20,588 nucleotides of DNA from CAWUJT01 sp963922715 (GTDB taxonomy: Bacteria; Pseudomonadota; Alphaproteobacteria; Rhodobacterales; Rhodobacteraceae). The notes below the pieces were generated by a model. That model was given only the letters and a program-made list of their open reading frames with translations, searched no databases and had not been told where the DNA came from. Within the stretch, counting starts at the first letter, position 1; the number at the start of each line of letters is the position of its first letter. The position numbers and the translations under genes are program-made. The stretch spans positions 1 through 20,588 of the forward strand of contig CAWUJT010000033.1 in the NCBI GenBank assembly GCA_963922715.1. Reading direction: 5' to 3'. Positions 1-8,182 of this stretch are shown one piece after another.

Positions 1-213
1 ATTGCCCCACGTCTCGCCACTGCTTTTGGACAAAAACTGGCAGCGCAAACTGTCCCCGTGTTAGGGGCCACAATGGGCGCTGCTGTGAATTATGTCTTCA
101 CCAGCTACTACCAAGATATGGCGCGTGTTCAGTTTGGACTGATGCGACTTTCTCGGGAAACAAATATCCCGATCGAACAACTTATTGCTAAGATGCAAAA
201 CCGTCTGCGATAA
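1..213 (+). CDS. EcsC family protein, C-terminal fragment
   Basis: The window opens inside a plus-strand reading frame that ends with TAA at 211-213, giving the last 70 residues. The fragment has a hydrophobic Gly/Ala-rich stretch (VPVLGATMGAAVNYVFTSYY) followed by an amphipathic helical tail ending KMQNRLR. That pattern, 'PVLGA..GA..N', matches the C-terminal end of EcsC-family proteins as I remember them; in Rhodobacteraceae an EcsC gene commonly sits beside ptsP. EcsC is membrane-associated, and its molecular role is poorly defined. The gene is convergent with ptsP, and only 23 bp separate the two stop codons. No terminator hairpin is evident in that gap. The 5' part lies outside the window, so the domain assignment rests on the tail only. 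Confidence 0.6.
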   Translation: MAPRLATAFGQKLAAQTVPVLGATMGAAVNYVFTSYYQDMARVQFGLMRLSRETNIPIEQLIAKMQNRLR

Positions 214-236
214 TATCATCCTGTTGTTTCCATGAT

Positions 237-2483
237 TTAAACCACCCAGTCGCGGCGCAGCCAGTCCATAACGGCCGGGCGCACACTCATCGCACCACTG
301 GCCCGCGCGGCATCGATGACAGTGCGTGCCTCATCTAGGTCGATTTTTCGGATCAGATTTTTGACAGGGCCAATCGAGGCAGGTCTCATTGACAGCGCAC
401 GCAAGCCCATTGCCGCCAAACACACGGCCTCCACCGGGCGCCCGGCATCTTCCCCACAAAAGCTCAGTGGCGTATCTGTTTCCGTACAGCGCTGAACGAT
501 TTGTTCAATGCAAGACAAAAAAGACACGTTCAGTGTATCATAGCGACGGCGCACACGCTCATTTTCCCGATCCGCCGCAAAAAAGAACTGTTTGAGATCG
601 TTGCCGCCGATCGATACGAAATCAGCCAACTCAAAGAAACGTCTGGGTGCAAACACCATGGACGGTGTTTCCAACATCGCGCCGATTTCAAGCTTTTCTG
701 GCACGCTATGCCCTAAGCTTCGCTCACGATGAACTTCCGTGAGCAAAGCCTCACGCGCTTGTACGAATTCTTCAAGCTGCGCGATGAAGGGAAACATAAC
801 GGTGAGCGGCCGCCCATTGGCTGCCCGCAATAAGGCCTGAAGTTGCATTCGCAACACACCACGCTTTTCAAGACCAACGCGAATGGCACGCCAGCCAAGC
901 GCGGGATTGGGCTCATCTTGTGGTTTGGTATAGGGTAAAACTTTGTCGGAGCCGATATCAAGGGTGCGGAACACAACGCGTTTGCCTTTGGCGGCATCCA
1001 TGACCCGCGCATAAAGGGCCGCGACCTCTCCGCGCTTGGGAACACGCGCGCGCGCCAGAAACTGCAGCTCGGTACGGAAAAGCCCCACACCTTCTGCGCC
1101 TGAACCCTCCAAAGATGGTAGATCGGCGATCAGGCCTGCATTCATGTGTAGGTTGATATATGTCCCACACAGCGTACGTGCGGGTTTGTCACGGATCGAC
1201 ACGTAGCGTTCTTGCGCCTTCGCTTGCATGGCCAATTTGTCGTTAAAGGCTTTTTGGATGATCTCATCGGGGCGCAGGTGGATCACACCTTGATCACCGT
1301 CGACCAATATCGGATCGCCTGAAACGGCTTCGCGTGTAATGTCAGAGACGTTGAGAACAAGCGGGATGGCCCAGGCGCGCGCGACAATTGCAGCATGGGA
1401 ACCAACCGCACCTTCTTGTAAGATGATCCCTTTGATCCTTTTGCCATATTCCAAAAGCTCCCCAGGTCCAATAGTGCGCGCCACAAGAATGGCATTGGGC
1501 GGTAAATCAGTGTATGTATCCTTGGCTTGTCCTGTAAGACGTTGCATGAGCCTGTTTGACAGATCGTCAAGATCTGTCAGACGACCTTTGAGATATGGAT
1601 CCGTCACCTGTGCCATACGCGCCTGTGCATAGGATTGTTCTTTTTCAACAGCCGCTTCTGCAGATAGACCAATCACAATATCGTCTTCCATCCGCTTGAT
1701 CCAGCCACGACTGTCCAAAAACATTCTGTAAGCGCTGAAGATTTCCATTTGTTCAGAGTCGCCTGGCAACTGCCCCAAGGTTTTGTCGACCGAAAGCCGT
1801 AGATCTTTCAAGGCGTCGTGGAGGCGGGTCAGCTCTTCTTGTGGATCCTCGGCGACAGGGTTGGTGATGATAACACGGGGGTTGTGCAAATAAACCTGTC
1901 CCGCGGCGGCACCTTCCTGACCGATTGTACCGCGGAACATCATTTGTGAGGTATGTCGCGACTTCAGAGTTTCCCCTTCCTCGACAAAAGCCCCAAGTTC
2001 GGTCATTTCTGCCAAAACCATGGCGACGACTTCTAGCGCATAAACCTCCTCTTCTGAGTAAACCCGAGCGGCTTTTGCTTGAACGACCAGCACGCCCAGT
2101 GTTTTGCCCAAACGCTGGATGGGAACAGAACAAAATCCTGCATAAATTTCTTCACCTGTTTCCGGTTTATAGCGAAATCCCGGCTCTTGTGCGGCATTTG
2201 CAGTGTTGACAGGCGCGTTTCGTTTAGCGGCGCGGCCAACAAGGCCTTCGCCAACTTTCATGCGTGTCACATGCACAGCTTCGGGATTAAGCCCCTCGGT
2301 GGCGCACAACTCAAGTGTATCTTTGTCACGAAAAAGATATATTGAACAAACTTCGGTATGCATCCCCTGTGCAACAAGGGTTGCAATTTGATCAAGGCGC
2401 TCTTGCGCACCGCCTTCTGCAGCCATGGTGTCTTTAAGGCTGCGCAAAAGGCTGCGACTGTCAAAATCGACCTTATATGGCAT
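237..2483 (-). CDS. ptsP: Phosphoenolpyruvate-protein phosphotransferase PtsP (EI-Ntr)
   Basis: First enzyme of the nitrogen phosphotransferase system: it takes phosphate from PEP and passes it to the HPr-like NPr, and from there to EIIA-Ntr, a cytoplasmic regulatory relay. The 748 residues match EI-Ntr rather than the ~575-residue sugar EI. The order is an N-terminal GAF domain (about 25-165), the HPr-binding helical region (about 180-320), the swivelling phosphohistidine domain with H363 in GAVGSHAAIVAR, and the C-terminal PEP-binding barrel. The barrel shows GVGLFRTEL (R470), FRTLDIGSDK (R506), SIGGNDLKQF (N628, D629) and the catalytic cysteine C676 in LSFCGEDAGRP. The start is supported by GGGAGAG about 7 nt upstream. 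The gene follows glutamate dehydrogenase on the same strand after 74 bp, so they may share a transcript. All catalytic residues I checked are present, so it should be active. Confidence 0.95.
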   Translation of the reverse strand: MPYKVDFDSRSLLRSLKDTMAAEGGAQERLDQIATLVAQGMHTEVCSIYLFRDKDTLELCATEGLNPEAVHVTRMKVGEGLVGRAAKRNAPVNTANAAQEPGFRYKPETGEEIYAGFCSVPIQRLGKTLGVLVVQAKAARVYSEEEVYALEVVAMVLAEMTELGAFVEEGETLKSRHTSQMMFRGTIGQEGAAAGQVYLHNPRVIITNPVAEDPQEELTRLHDALKDLRLSVDKTLGQLPGDSEQMEIFSAYRMFLDSRGWIKRMEDDIVIGLSAEAAVEKEQSYAQARMAQVTDPYLKGRLTDLDDLSNRLMQRLTGQAKDTYTDLPPNAILVARTIGPGELLEYGKRIKGIILQEGAVGSHAAIVARAWAIPLVLNVSDITREAVSGDPILVDGDQGVIHLRPDEIIQKAFNDKLAMQAKAQERYVSIRDKPARTLCGTYINLHMNAGLIADLPSLEGSGAEGVGLFRTELQFLARARVPKRGEVAALYARVMDAAKGKRVVFRTLDIGSDKVLPYTKPQDEPNPALGWRAIRVGLEKRGVLRMQLQALLRAANGRPLTVMFPFIAQLEEFVQAREALLTEVHRERSLGHSVPEKLEIGAMLETPSMVFAPRRFFELADFVSIGGNDLKQFFFAADRENERVRRRYDTLNVSFLSCIEQIVQRCTETDTPLSFCGEDAGRPVEAVCLAAMGLRALSMRPASIGPVKNLIRKIDLDEARTVIDAARASGAMSVRPAVMDWLRRDWVV

Positions 2484-2557
2484 TATCTCTCTCCCTTGAT
2501 CAATTTAGCGTTATTTTTTGATCTGGAAAAGAGATAACTCGTGTCTAGTCGACGGCG

Positions 2558-3982
2558 TCATAGCCCTTTGGCTTGGTAGGCCTTTGCGACACGTTCGATG
2601 GCCACGATAAATCCTGCTGTGCGCAGATCCGGCACATCGTCGCGTGTGTGCCAAACCTCCCGCATGGATTGGTACGCCGTGCGCATCGTGTCATCAAGGC
2701 CAGACCGGACCAGCTCAAGCTCATCTGCACCACGCAAGTAGCGTTCTTTAAACCCAGGTGACAGTTGCCAACCAATGCCCGTATCCGCGGAAAGCCGTTC
2801 AAGTTCATCAACGATCAACTGATGGCGAGATTCTTCTTGCCTGCGCTGCATACGGCCAAAACGAATATGACTCAGGTTTTTGACCCATTCAAAATAACTC
2901 ACCGTAACCCCGCCTGCATTTGCATAAAGATCCGGGATGATCACGGTGCCCTTTTTGCGCAAAATCTCATCTGCAGAGGCTGTAACGGGACCATTGGCGG
3001 CCTCAATAATCAACGGCGCTTGAATGCGTGCAGCGTTTTCGTGATGAATAACCCCCTCTAGGGCAGCGGGGATAAGGATGTCACAGGGTTTTTCGAGAAC
3101 AGCTGTGCCTTTTTCAATGTATTCCGCATTGGGATATCCCCACACGCCCCCGGTCTCTACGATATGGGCGCGAACGGCATTCACGTCGAGGCCTGAGTCG
3201 TTGACCAAAGCGCCATCGCGCTCAACAATTGCCACGATTTTCGCGTCATCCTCGGTTTGTAAGAAGTGTGCCGCGTGATAACCGACGTTGCCAAGACCTT
3301 GGACAATTACGCGTTTGCCAGCCAGTTTTCCTGTTAAACCGGCTTGCGCGATATCCTCGGAGTGGCGGAAAAATTCACGCAACGCATATTGCACGCCACG
3401 TCCTGTTGCTTCGACCCGCCCTTGGATCCCACCAGCATGCGGGGGTTTGCCGGTCACGCAAGCGCGGGCGTTGATGTCTGTGGTGTTCATCCGGGCGTAT
3501 TGGTCGGCAATCCAAGCCATTTCACGCGCGCCCGTTCCCATATCGGGGGCTGGGACATTTTGCGACGGGTTGATCAAATCGCGTTTTATCAGCTCATAGG
3601 CAAAGCGCCGCGTAATCAATTCCAGCTCATGCGGTTCCCAAATGTTTGGATCAACTCTTAACCCCCCTTTGGACCCCCCAAAGGGTGTTTCGACCAAAGC
3701 GCATTTAAACGTCATCAAAGAGGCCAGAGCCTCAACCTCATCCTGGTTGACAGCCATTGCATATCGTATGCCACCTTTCACAGGCTCCATATGTTCGGAA
3801 TGCACAGAGCGATAGCCTGTGAATGTTTCGATCTTTCCGCGCAGGCGCACACCAAAGCGCACCGTATAAGTAGCATTACAGACACGTATTTTTTGCTCAA
3901 GTCCAGGGGGTAAGTCCATGCGACTCACCGCCTTGTCAAACATTAGGTTTACACTGTCACGAAAGCTTGGTTCTTGTGTCAT
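2558..3982 (-). CDS. Glu/Leu/Phe/Val family dehydrogenase (glutamate dehydrogenase)
   Basis: Catalyses reversible oxidative deamination of glutamate to 2-oxoglutarate and ammonium in the cytoplasm. The substrate domain carries EPVKGGIRYA (about 66-75), TFKCALVETPFGGSKGG with substrate lysine K93 and catalytic lysine K105, and PAPDMGTG with D147. The dinucleotide fold has GLGNVG at 229-234, followed by acidic E254 at the end of the second strand (AIVERDG). An acidic residue there usually favours NAD over NADP; this is an inference, not proof. At 474 residues it is a little longer than many small hexameric enzymes. The start is well fixed by AGGAGGG 8 nt upstream of ATG. Gene symbols vary (gdhA, gudB, rocG) and cofactor is untested, so none is given. 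The position just upstream of ptsP links it to nitrogen status. Confidence 0.93.
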   Translation of the reverse strand: MTQEPSFRDSVNLMFDKAVSRMDLPPGLEQKIRVCNATYTVRFGVRLRGKIETFTGYRSVHSEHMEPVKGGIRYAMAVNQDEVEALASLMTFKCALVETPFGGSKGGLRVDPNIWEPHELELITRRFAYELIKRDLINPSQNVPAPDMGTGAREMAWIADQYARMNTTDINARACVTGKPPHAGGIQGRVEATGRGVQYALREFFRHSEDIAQAGLTGKLAGKRVIVQGLGNVGYHAAHFLQTEDDAKIVAIVERDGALVNDSGLDVNAVRAHIVETGGVWGYPNAEYIEKGTAVLEKPCDILIPAALEGVIHHENAARIQAPLIIEAANGPVTASADEILRKKGTVIIPDLYANAGGVTVSYFEWVKNLSHIRFGRMQRRQEESRHQLIVDELERLSADTGIGWQLSPGFKERYLRGADELELVRSGLDDTMRTAYQSMREVWHTRDDVPDLRTAGFIVAIERVAKAYQAKGL

Positions 3983-4067
3983 GGCGAAGCCCTCCTAAGA
4001 GTGGACACTAAAAAGAGATTATCGCGTTGGCTACTATACGAATGATCAAAAATGTTCACATTTAAGA

Positions 4068-4721
4068 TCATGTCATGGGACGTATTATGAATTCGACACG
4101 CCGGTTTTGCCGCCGCCCGTCCGCATTCAAATTGGTGGCGACGGGTTCTGTCTCTCCACGGCCATAGCTTTGAATGCGGCTTCCAGCCACACCATTGCGC
4201 AACAAAACGGCGCTTACAGAGGCCGCGCGTCGCGTGGAAAGATCTTGATTGTAAGCTGCAGTCCCTGTGTTGTCCGTGTGACCGATCACATCAACGGTCG
4301 TATCAGGATAAGATTGGAGGTTTTCCGCCAAAGCCACAATGTCAGCTTCAAGGTCGGCCCGTAAAGTTGCACTGTCGACGTCAAACAAAATATCTTGCGG
4401 CATTGTCACGATCAATTCGCTACCTGTGTTTACAATGGTGACATCTGAATTGTTGAGACTCTGTTCGAGATCACGCGCTTGTCTGTCCAGGGCTTGCCCA
4501 ATTGCCGCGCCAACAGCAGCCCCCGCTGCAGCCCCAATCACCGTATTGCGCACTTTGTCATCATCGTCCGATATACCGCCAAGAAACCCGCCAACCATAG
4601 CGCCCATTATGGCTCCGGCTTGGGTGCGCTCCCCATTCTGAACAGGTTCGGATGACGTTGTATCACAGCCAGAAAAAGCGATTGCTATGGACATTATCAG
4701 GGGAAAACGGATGATATGCAT
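4068..4721 (-). CDS. OmpA family lipoprotein with glycine zipper
   Basis: Predicted outer-membrane lipoprotein that anchors the envelope to peptidoglycan. Residues 1-18 form a short signal peptide ending in the lipobox FSGC, so C19 would be the lipidated residue. Residues about 36-78 are a glycine-zipper segment rich in Gly/Ala (GAIMGAMVGG, GAAAGAAVGAAIG). Residues about 104-214 form an OmpA-like domain with the peptidoglycan-binding signature GHTDNTG and RR at 164-165 (D150 and R165 are the expected diaminopimelate contacts). The 217-residue length fits the Pal/YiaD-like class. An AAGGAA sequence lies about 12 nt upstream of the ATG. It is on the same strand as glutamate dehydrogenase but 85 bp away, so the two are not clearly an operon. 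It is YiaD-like rather than Pal: no tol genes are nearby. Confidence 0.92.
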   Translation of the reverse strand: MHIIRFPLIMSIAIAFSGCDTTSSEPVQNGERTQAGAIMGAMVGGFLGGISDDDDKVRNTVIGAAAGAAVGAAIGQALDRQARDLEQSLNNSDVTIVNTGSELIVTMPQDILFDVDSATLRADLEADIVALAENLQSYPDTTVDVIGHTDNTGTAAYNQDLSTRRAASVSAVLLRNGVAGSRIQSYGRGETEPVATNLNADGRRQNRRVEFIIRPMT

Positions 4722-4814
4722 TTTTTGAATGTTCCTTATAAATATAAATTAATATTAGCACCCTGATTGTCGTGTTTCTACGTCACATCAGAAAGTTAGG
4801 CGAAGCCTTGCCCA

Positions 4815-5195
4815 TCAAGGTTTGACAAGCATCGGACCCAAAGTTCGCCCCGCTAAAATATGCACGTGTAAATGAGGAACTTCTTGTATGCCATCTTTCC
4901 CGGCATTGGAGATAAGTCTAAATCCATTTCCTCCGGTTCCAGGTTGCACATCTAACAATTCACACACAGCCCCTATCGCACGTGTGAAATCAACAATCTC
5001 CTCATCCGAGGCTTCAAGCGCAAAATGATCGTAACACACATAAGCACCTTTGGGGATCACAAGTACATGATGAAGTGCTTGCGGCGCTATGTCGTGGAAA
5101 GCAAGGGAATGTTTGGTCTCAAGAACGGTTTTGTTGGGGATTTCTCCCCTCAGGATTTTGGCAAAAACATTTTCGGTGTCGTACGTATAAGACAT
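4815..5195 (-). CDS. HIT family protein (HinT-like nucleotide phosphoramidase)
   Basis: A cytoplasmic histidine-triad protein of 126 residues, the usual size for HinT-type purine nucleoside phosphoramidases. The histidine triad H108-x-H110-x-H112 appears as HLHVHILAG near the C-terminus. By homology with human HINT1 the central histidine (H110) is the nucleophile. FAKILRGEIPNK at 11-22 is a typical N-terminal HIT motif and FRLISNAGKDG at 92-102 precedes the triad. The gene follows the glycosyltransferase with 3 bp between stop and start, and its ribosome binding site (GAGG about 8 nt upstream) overlaps the end of that gene, so translational coupling is likely. Physiological substrate is unknown. 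The link to the glycosyltransferase is probably co-transcription, not shared function. Confidence 0.94.
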   Translation of the reverse strand: MSYTYDTENVFAKILRGEIPNKTVLETKHSLAFHDIAPQALHHVLVIPKGAYVCYDHFALEASDEEIVDFTRAIGAVCELLDVQPGTGGNGFRLISNAGKDGIQEVPHLHVHILAGRTLGPMLVKP

Positions 5196-5198
5196 GTT

Positions 5199-6773
5199 TC
5201 AATCCTCAAATAGATAAGGGGTGTTTGCTAGAATTTCTGCTTCGGTTCTGGTGCAATTAAAGAATTGTTCCAGAACAGTGATATTTTCAATATGTGGTCT
5301 TGTTTCGCCTATTTCATAAATCGCATCGTGTTCAGCGTCTCGAACTTGGTCTGCCTCAAATTGTATATCATAACGAAGTGTGGGTAACAGATGGACCAAA
5401 GCCTCTTTTGGTGTTTCATCTGTTGCAAGACTGATACGTTGCGCATGGCCTTCAAGATACGAGTCATCAAAATCACAATCGATCAAAAGTGTGCCAATGC
5501 GTGCATTATCGCCGTAAAATTCCGATATCAAATTATAAGAGCCAGGGTCAGCGCAAAATATGAGTCTATCGGTGTTCTCTGTGTCAAAAATCATCCGAAT
5601 AAAGGCACGACGATGCCCATGACGCTTAGATAGATTGGCTTCGATACCACCAAGATCGGGGCTCTTGGAACCGAGTTCGTCAAAGACATAATCGAGTGTT
5701 TTGATCCCCAGAGTGGTTTCTGCTTGCTGAGCAAGACGTTTTGCAACGTGCCATTTTTTACACACAATAATATATAAGCTGCGCTTACGGCCCATAGAAC
5801 TGTTCCGTTCCCAAAAGCGTTGCGCAAACCGGCGCCCAACGCGACCTCTCTGTGTGAGAAATGTGAACACTCTATGACCGTCACCCGAGGAGGGGAAATC
5901 ATCTATTTGAGATGCCCACAGCGCCCCCAGCCGACTTTTCAAAGACAACGCATGAGGGGAGATTTTTCGCGCAAAGAGAAAATTTTGACTGAGAAGAAAT
6001 TTATAATGATCATTATGAAACGTTGCTGGAAATCCGTAATCGGTAAAAGAGAGAAATGTGGGCGTTCGACTTTCAATTTGATCGCGCGGAATAAGATGTC
6101 GGACAATGGTTTGAAAAAATATCTCGTCAGGTATCCAGGTCGTGGAAAAAAAGCGCATGACATCTTTACGCGTTTTTATGAATTCGAGTATTTTTTCAAC
6201 GGTGCTTCTGCGTAAGCACCACCATTGAGACCCAATCATAATATCCAAGTCGCTTGGAATGTCCCTTTTCAATCCAAAGCGACGTTGAAAATTCAACGTC
6301 CTATAAAACCAAGATTTTTGTTTCCTCTCATTAAAATAATGTCGGTAAAATAGACGATCCTCTTTTATACCAGTCTTAATCCAACCAGATGTGAAAAAGT
6401 TTACACTTTCAATGTAGTCAACAGGTTTTTCATCGAGAAAAGCACGCGCATAATTGTTTGACTTGATAGGCATGCAATCGCCGGAAATCAGATAAAAATG
6501 TGTGGCATCCGGAAAAGCAGTTTCAGCCGCAGTCAGTGCATTCAATGAGGCACGCACGAGACTCCATTCTCCCCAACCACATTTGATGCGTTTTGAAAAG
6601 ACAACATTCGGGGTACTCGTTAGCGATGACTTTATAGCTGCGTAATCCTCTCGCGCGGCTCTGGCATCGTAATGAATGGCAACGTAGTCGCCAGTTTTGG
6701 TCAATCGTTCTGCTTGCGCAATCACCGCTTTAGGATTTTGATGACACAAGAGGATGAATGCTATTTTTGCCAT
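5199..6773 (-). CDS. GT14 core-2/I-branching glycosyltransferase with C-terminal DUF5928
   Basis: A 524-residue two-part protein. Residues about 1-275 look like the core-2/I-branching (xylosyl/N-acetylglucosaminyl-transferase-like, GT14) fold: an N-terminal FILLCHQNP strand, VAIHYDAR, KRIKCGWGEWSLV, and FYLISGDCMPIKS at 93-105. The acidic residue in WIPDEIFFQT (E217) is the likely catalytic base by analogy with C2GnT. Residues about 280-524 resemble DUF5928, a domain I remember fused to GT14 mainly in Rhodobacteraceae; it may be sulfotransferase- or nucleotide-binding-like, but I cannot show this. No signal peptide or membrane helix is seen, so it should act in the cytoplasm, probably on a surface glycan or glycolipid. 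It diverges from a sulfotransferase gene and is followed at 3 bp by the HIT gene. No clear Shine-Dalgarno precedes the start. Donor and acceptor sugars cannot be read from sequence. Confidence 0.85.
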   Translation of the reverse strand: MAKIAFILLCHQNPKAVIAQAERLTKTGDYVAIHYDARAAREDYAAIKSSLTSTPNVVFSKRIKCGWGEWSLVRASLNALTAAETAFPDATHFYLISGDCMPIKSNNYARAFLDEKPVDYIESVNFFTSGWIKTGIKEDRLFYRHYFNERKQKSWFYRTLNFQRRFGLKRDIPSDLDIMIGSQWWCLRRSTVEKILEFIKTRKDVMRFFSTTWIPDEIFFQTIVRHLIPRDQIESRTPTFLSFTDYGFPATFHNDHYKFLLSQNFLFARKISPHALSLKSRLGALWASQIDDFPSSGDGHRVFTFLTQRGRVGRRFAQRFWERNSSMGRKRSLYIIVCKKWHVAKRLAQQAETTLGIKTLDYVFDELGSKSPDLGGIEANLSKRHGHRRAFIRMIFDTENTDRLIFCADPGSYNLISEFYGDNARIGTLLIDCDFDDSYLEGHAQRISLATDETPKEALVHLLPTLRYDIQFEADQVRDAEHDAIYEIGETRPHIENITVLEQFFNCTRTEAEILANTPYLFED

Positions 6774-6898
6774 TTGAATGTCTATTTGACTTTTCCATCT
6801 TTAAAGATCAAGAAGCATTTCTAAAAACAACCCATGTTTGATTTTCGATCGTCGTTTTACAAGATCACGATCAAAAGTGAGAAATAAGAGGTAAGTGA
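6774..6898. promoter_or_regulatory. Divergent intergenic region with two palindromic elements
   Basis: This 125-bp AT-rich gap separates the divergent glycosyltransferase and sulfotransferase genes and must hold both promoters. It contains a perfect 12-bp palindrome, ATCTTTAAAGAT, at 6797-6808. It also contains an inverted repeat with arms TTTTCGATCGT (6842-6852) and ACGATCAAAA (6867-6876), which differ by one extra C. The second element lies about 25 bp upstream of the sulfotransferase start, where an operator or 5'-leader hairpin could act. No convincing -35/-10 pair was identified on either strand, and no regulator gene is adjacent. Confidence 0.35.
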
Positions 6899-7720
6899 AT
6901 GGGATTTCCAGGCGTTTGGATGACACAAAGCGAAAGCATGATTTATCGTGTTGTTCCAAAGTGCGCGTGCTCAAGTATTGGTCAAATCATGTACTTCAGT
7001 GACAATGGCCAATATTTTGATGGTGATATTCACGATGCAAAAGAGGGCATGCATAAGTGGGCTTTGGAGGCAAGCCAAGAACGGATTAGTACGGTTGCGA
7101 CATCAAGGACAACACTGGCATTTACGTGTGTCCGAAATCCTTACACACGTATCCTGTCAAGTTTTTTCGACAAAATTTGCGGCATTCAGCGTAATGGCAA
7201 CAGATATCGCGGCAATTTGGTGCCAATGATTATTCAAAAATACGGGATTGAGGTGGGCGATCCTGAGACGGGGTTTGATTTCGATCAAATCAAAAGTTTC
7301 CGCCGTTTTCTGCTTTTTGCACGGGACACAATCCGTTTCAGAAAACCGATGGATCCAGATATACATTGGTCCTCTATGTCAGGGCATATCAGTACATATA
7401 TACTAAACGGCGGCCGTTATGACGACATCTTTTTCGTTGAACACTTCAATGAGGGTATGAAAAAAGTCCTTGAAAAGATTGAAACGCCCGTGAATGTAAA
7501 CATCGAACAGGTCCCACGGTTTAATGAGTCTGAAGGGCATGGACCAAAACGTAAACACCCTGTAGAGGATTACTTCGATGACCTTTCAAGACATCTAATG
7601 TGGGAAATATACCATCTTGATTTCAAGCTTTTCAAATATGACTTCGAAAATCCAGCAAACAAATACCCCGTCGGAGAGATTGACCTTGATGACGTACACA
7701 AGTTTCTAGAAGATTTATGA
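6899..7720 (+). CDS. Sulfotransferase family 2 protein
   Basis: Predicted PAPS-dependent carbohydrate sulfotransferase of 273 residues. The 5'-phosphosulfate-binding loop is VPKCACSSIG at 19-28, with K21 and S25/S26 as the expected PAPS contacts. The 3'-phosphate-binding motif is FTCVRNPYTRILSSFFDK at 75-92, with R79 and S87. This Cys-containing PKCACS loop is typical of the Sulfotransfer_2 (HNK-1/chondroitin 4-O type) branch. There is no signal peptide or transmembrane segment, unlike the eukaryotic Golgi enzymes, so it should be cytoplasmic. AGAGG about 9 nt upstream supports the ATG at 6899; M8 and M14 are weaker alternatives that would remain upstream of the PAPS loop. Its divergent neighbour is a GT14-type glycosyltransferase, which suggests sulfation of the same surface glycan. 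The acceptor is unknown. Confidence 0.82.
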   Translation: MGFPGVWMTQSESMIYRVVPKCACSSIGQIMYFSDNGQYFDGDIHDAKEGMHKWALEASQERISTVATSRTTLAFTCVRNPYTRILSSFFDKICGIQRNGNRYRGNLVPMIIQKYGIEVGDPETGFDFDQIKSFRRFLLFARDTIRFRKPMDPDIHWSSMSGHISTYILNGGRYDDIFFVEHFNEGMKKVLEKIETPVNVNIEQVPRFNESEGHGPKRKHPVEDYFDDLSRHLMWEIYHLDFKLFKYDFENPANKYPVGEIDLDDVHKFLEDL

Positions 7721-7812
7721 TGACAGTACACGCTTAATAATAGGAATTATTCACTTGTGAAGAGTCTGAATTTGTAATATTTAGAAAGTGATGACATTAC
7801 ACGGAGAGTATC

Positions 7813-8052
7813 ATGAGAAAGTACATCGCCTCAACAGCAGCGATCATCATGCTGTCAACCCCTCTATCTTCATTCGCTGGAGAAACACCCTCTGTTGTTG
7901 AGCCGCTCGTAACCACAAAATCAACTCAATTTGCTAGCAACTTTGCATTTGCTGGGCTAACTGGTGGTGCAGCAGTTGCTGCAGCTGCTGTAGCTGCTAT
8001 TGTCGTTGTTGCTGCAGTCGCCGAAGTCACCGATGATGATGACGACACATAA
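7813..8052 (+). CDS. Small secreted Ala/Val-rich protein with acidic C-terminus
   Basis: A 79-residue protein of unknown function. Residues 1-22 look like a Sec signal peptide (basic MRK, hydrophobic core, SFA cleavage site before GE). Residues about 48-70 form a very hydrophobic Gly/Ala/Val stretch (GGAAVAAAAVAAIVVVAA), and the protein ends in TDDDDDT. The start is supported by GGAGAG about 6 nt upstream. The Ala codons give local GCTGC-like low-complexity DNA around 7965-8025. A strong hairpin terminator follows 28 bp after the stop. The preceding gene is a sulfotransferase 92 bp away on the same strand. Small secreted proteins of this general kind occur near exopolysaccharide genes (YjbE/GfcA-like), but I cannot assign it to a family. 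The acidic tail could be periplasmic or bind metal; this is speculation. Confidence 0.7.
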   Translation: MRKYIASTAAIIMLSTPLSSFAGETPSVVEPLVTTKSTQFASNFAFAGLTGGAAVAAAAVAAIVVVAAVAEVTDDDDDT

Positions 8053-8079
8053 TATTTGTGTTGATAAATATATATAACT

Positions 8080-8109
8080 AAAAACAGGCCATTTTAGGCC
8101 TGTTTTTTT
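8080..8109. terminator. Rho-independent terminator, probably bidirectional
   Basis: A perfect 11-bp stem, AAAAACAGGCC (8080-8090) pairing with GGCCTGTTTTT (8097-8107), with a 6-nt loop and a run of seven T at 8103-8109. It lies 28 bp after the small secreted protein gene. Because an A run flanks the other arm, the minus strand also reads as stem plus T run, so it could also terminate the minus-strand transcript of the PopZ-like gene, whose stop is at 8183. Confidence 0.9.
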
Positions 8110-8182
8110 ATAATTGAATGATTGAATTCAATTTATGATGATACAAAATCTTATACATCGTTTTTAATTTTTAAACATACTA

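Noticed and set aside
2079..2345. Plus-strand open frame inside ptsP
   Set aside because: It is antisense to well-conserved GAF-domain coding sequence and resembles no known protein.
4798..4808. Hairpin AGGC-GAA-GCCT just after the HIT gene as a terminator
   Set aside because: The stem is only 4 bp and there is no T run on the minus strand (AACTTTC follows).
7750..7761. TTCAC-TT-GTGAA inverted repeat before the small secreted protein gene
   Set aside because: Arms of 5 bp are expected by chance in such AT-rich sequence, and no promoter element pairs with it.
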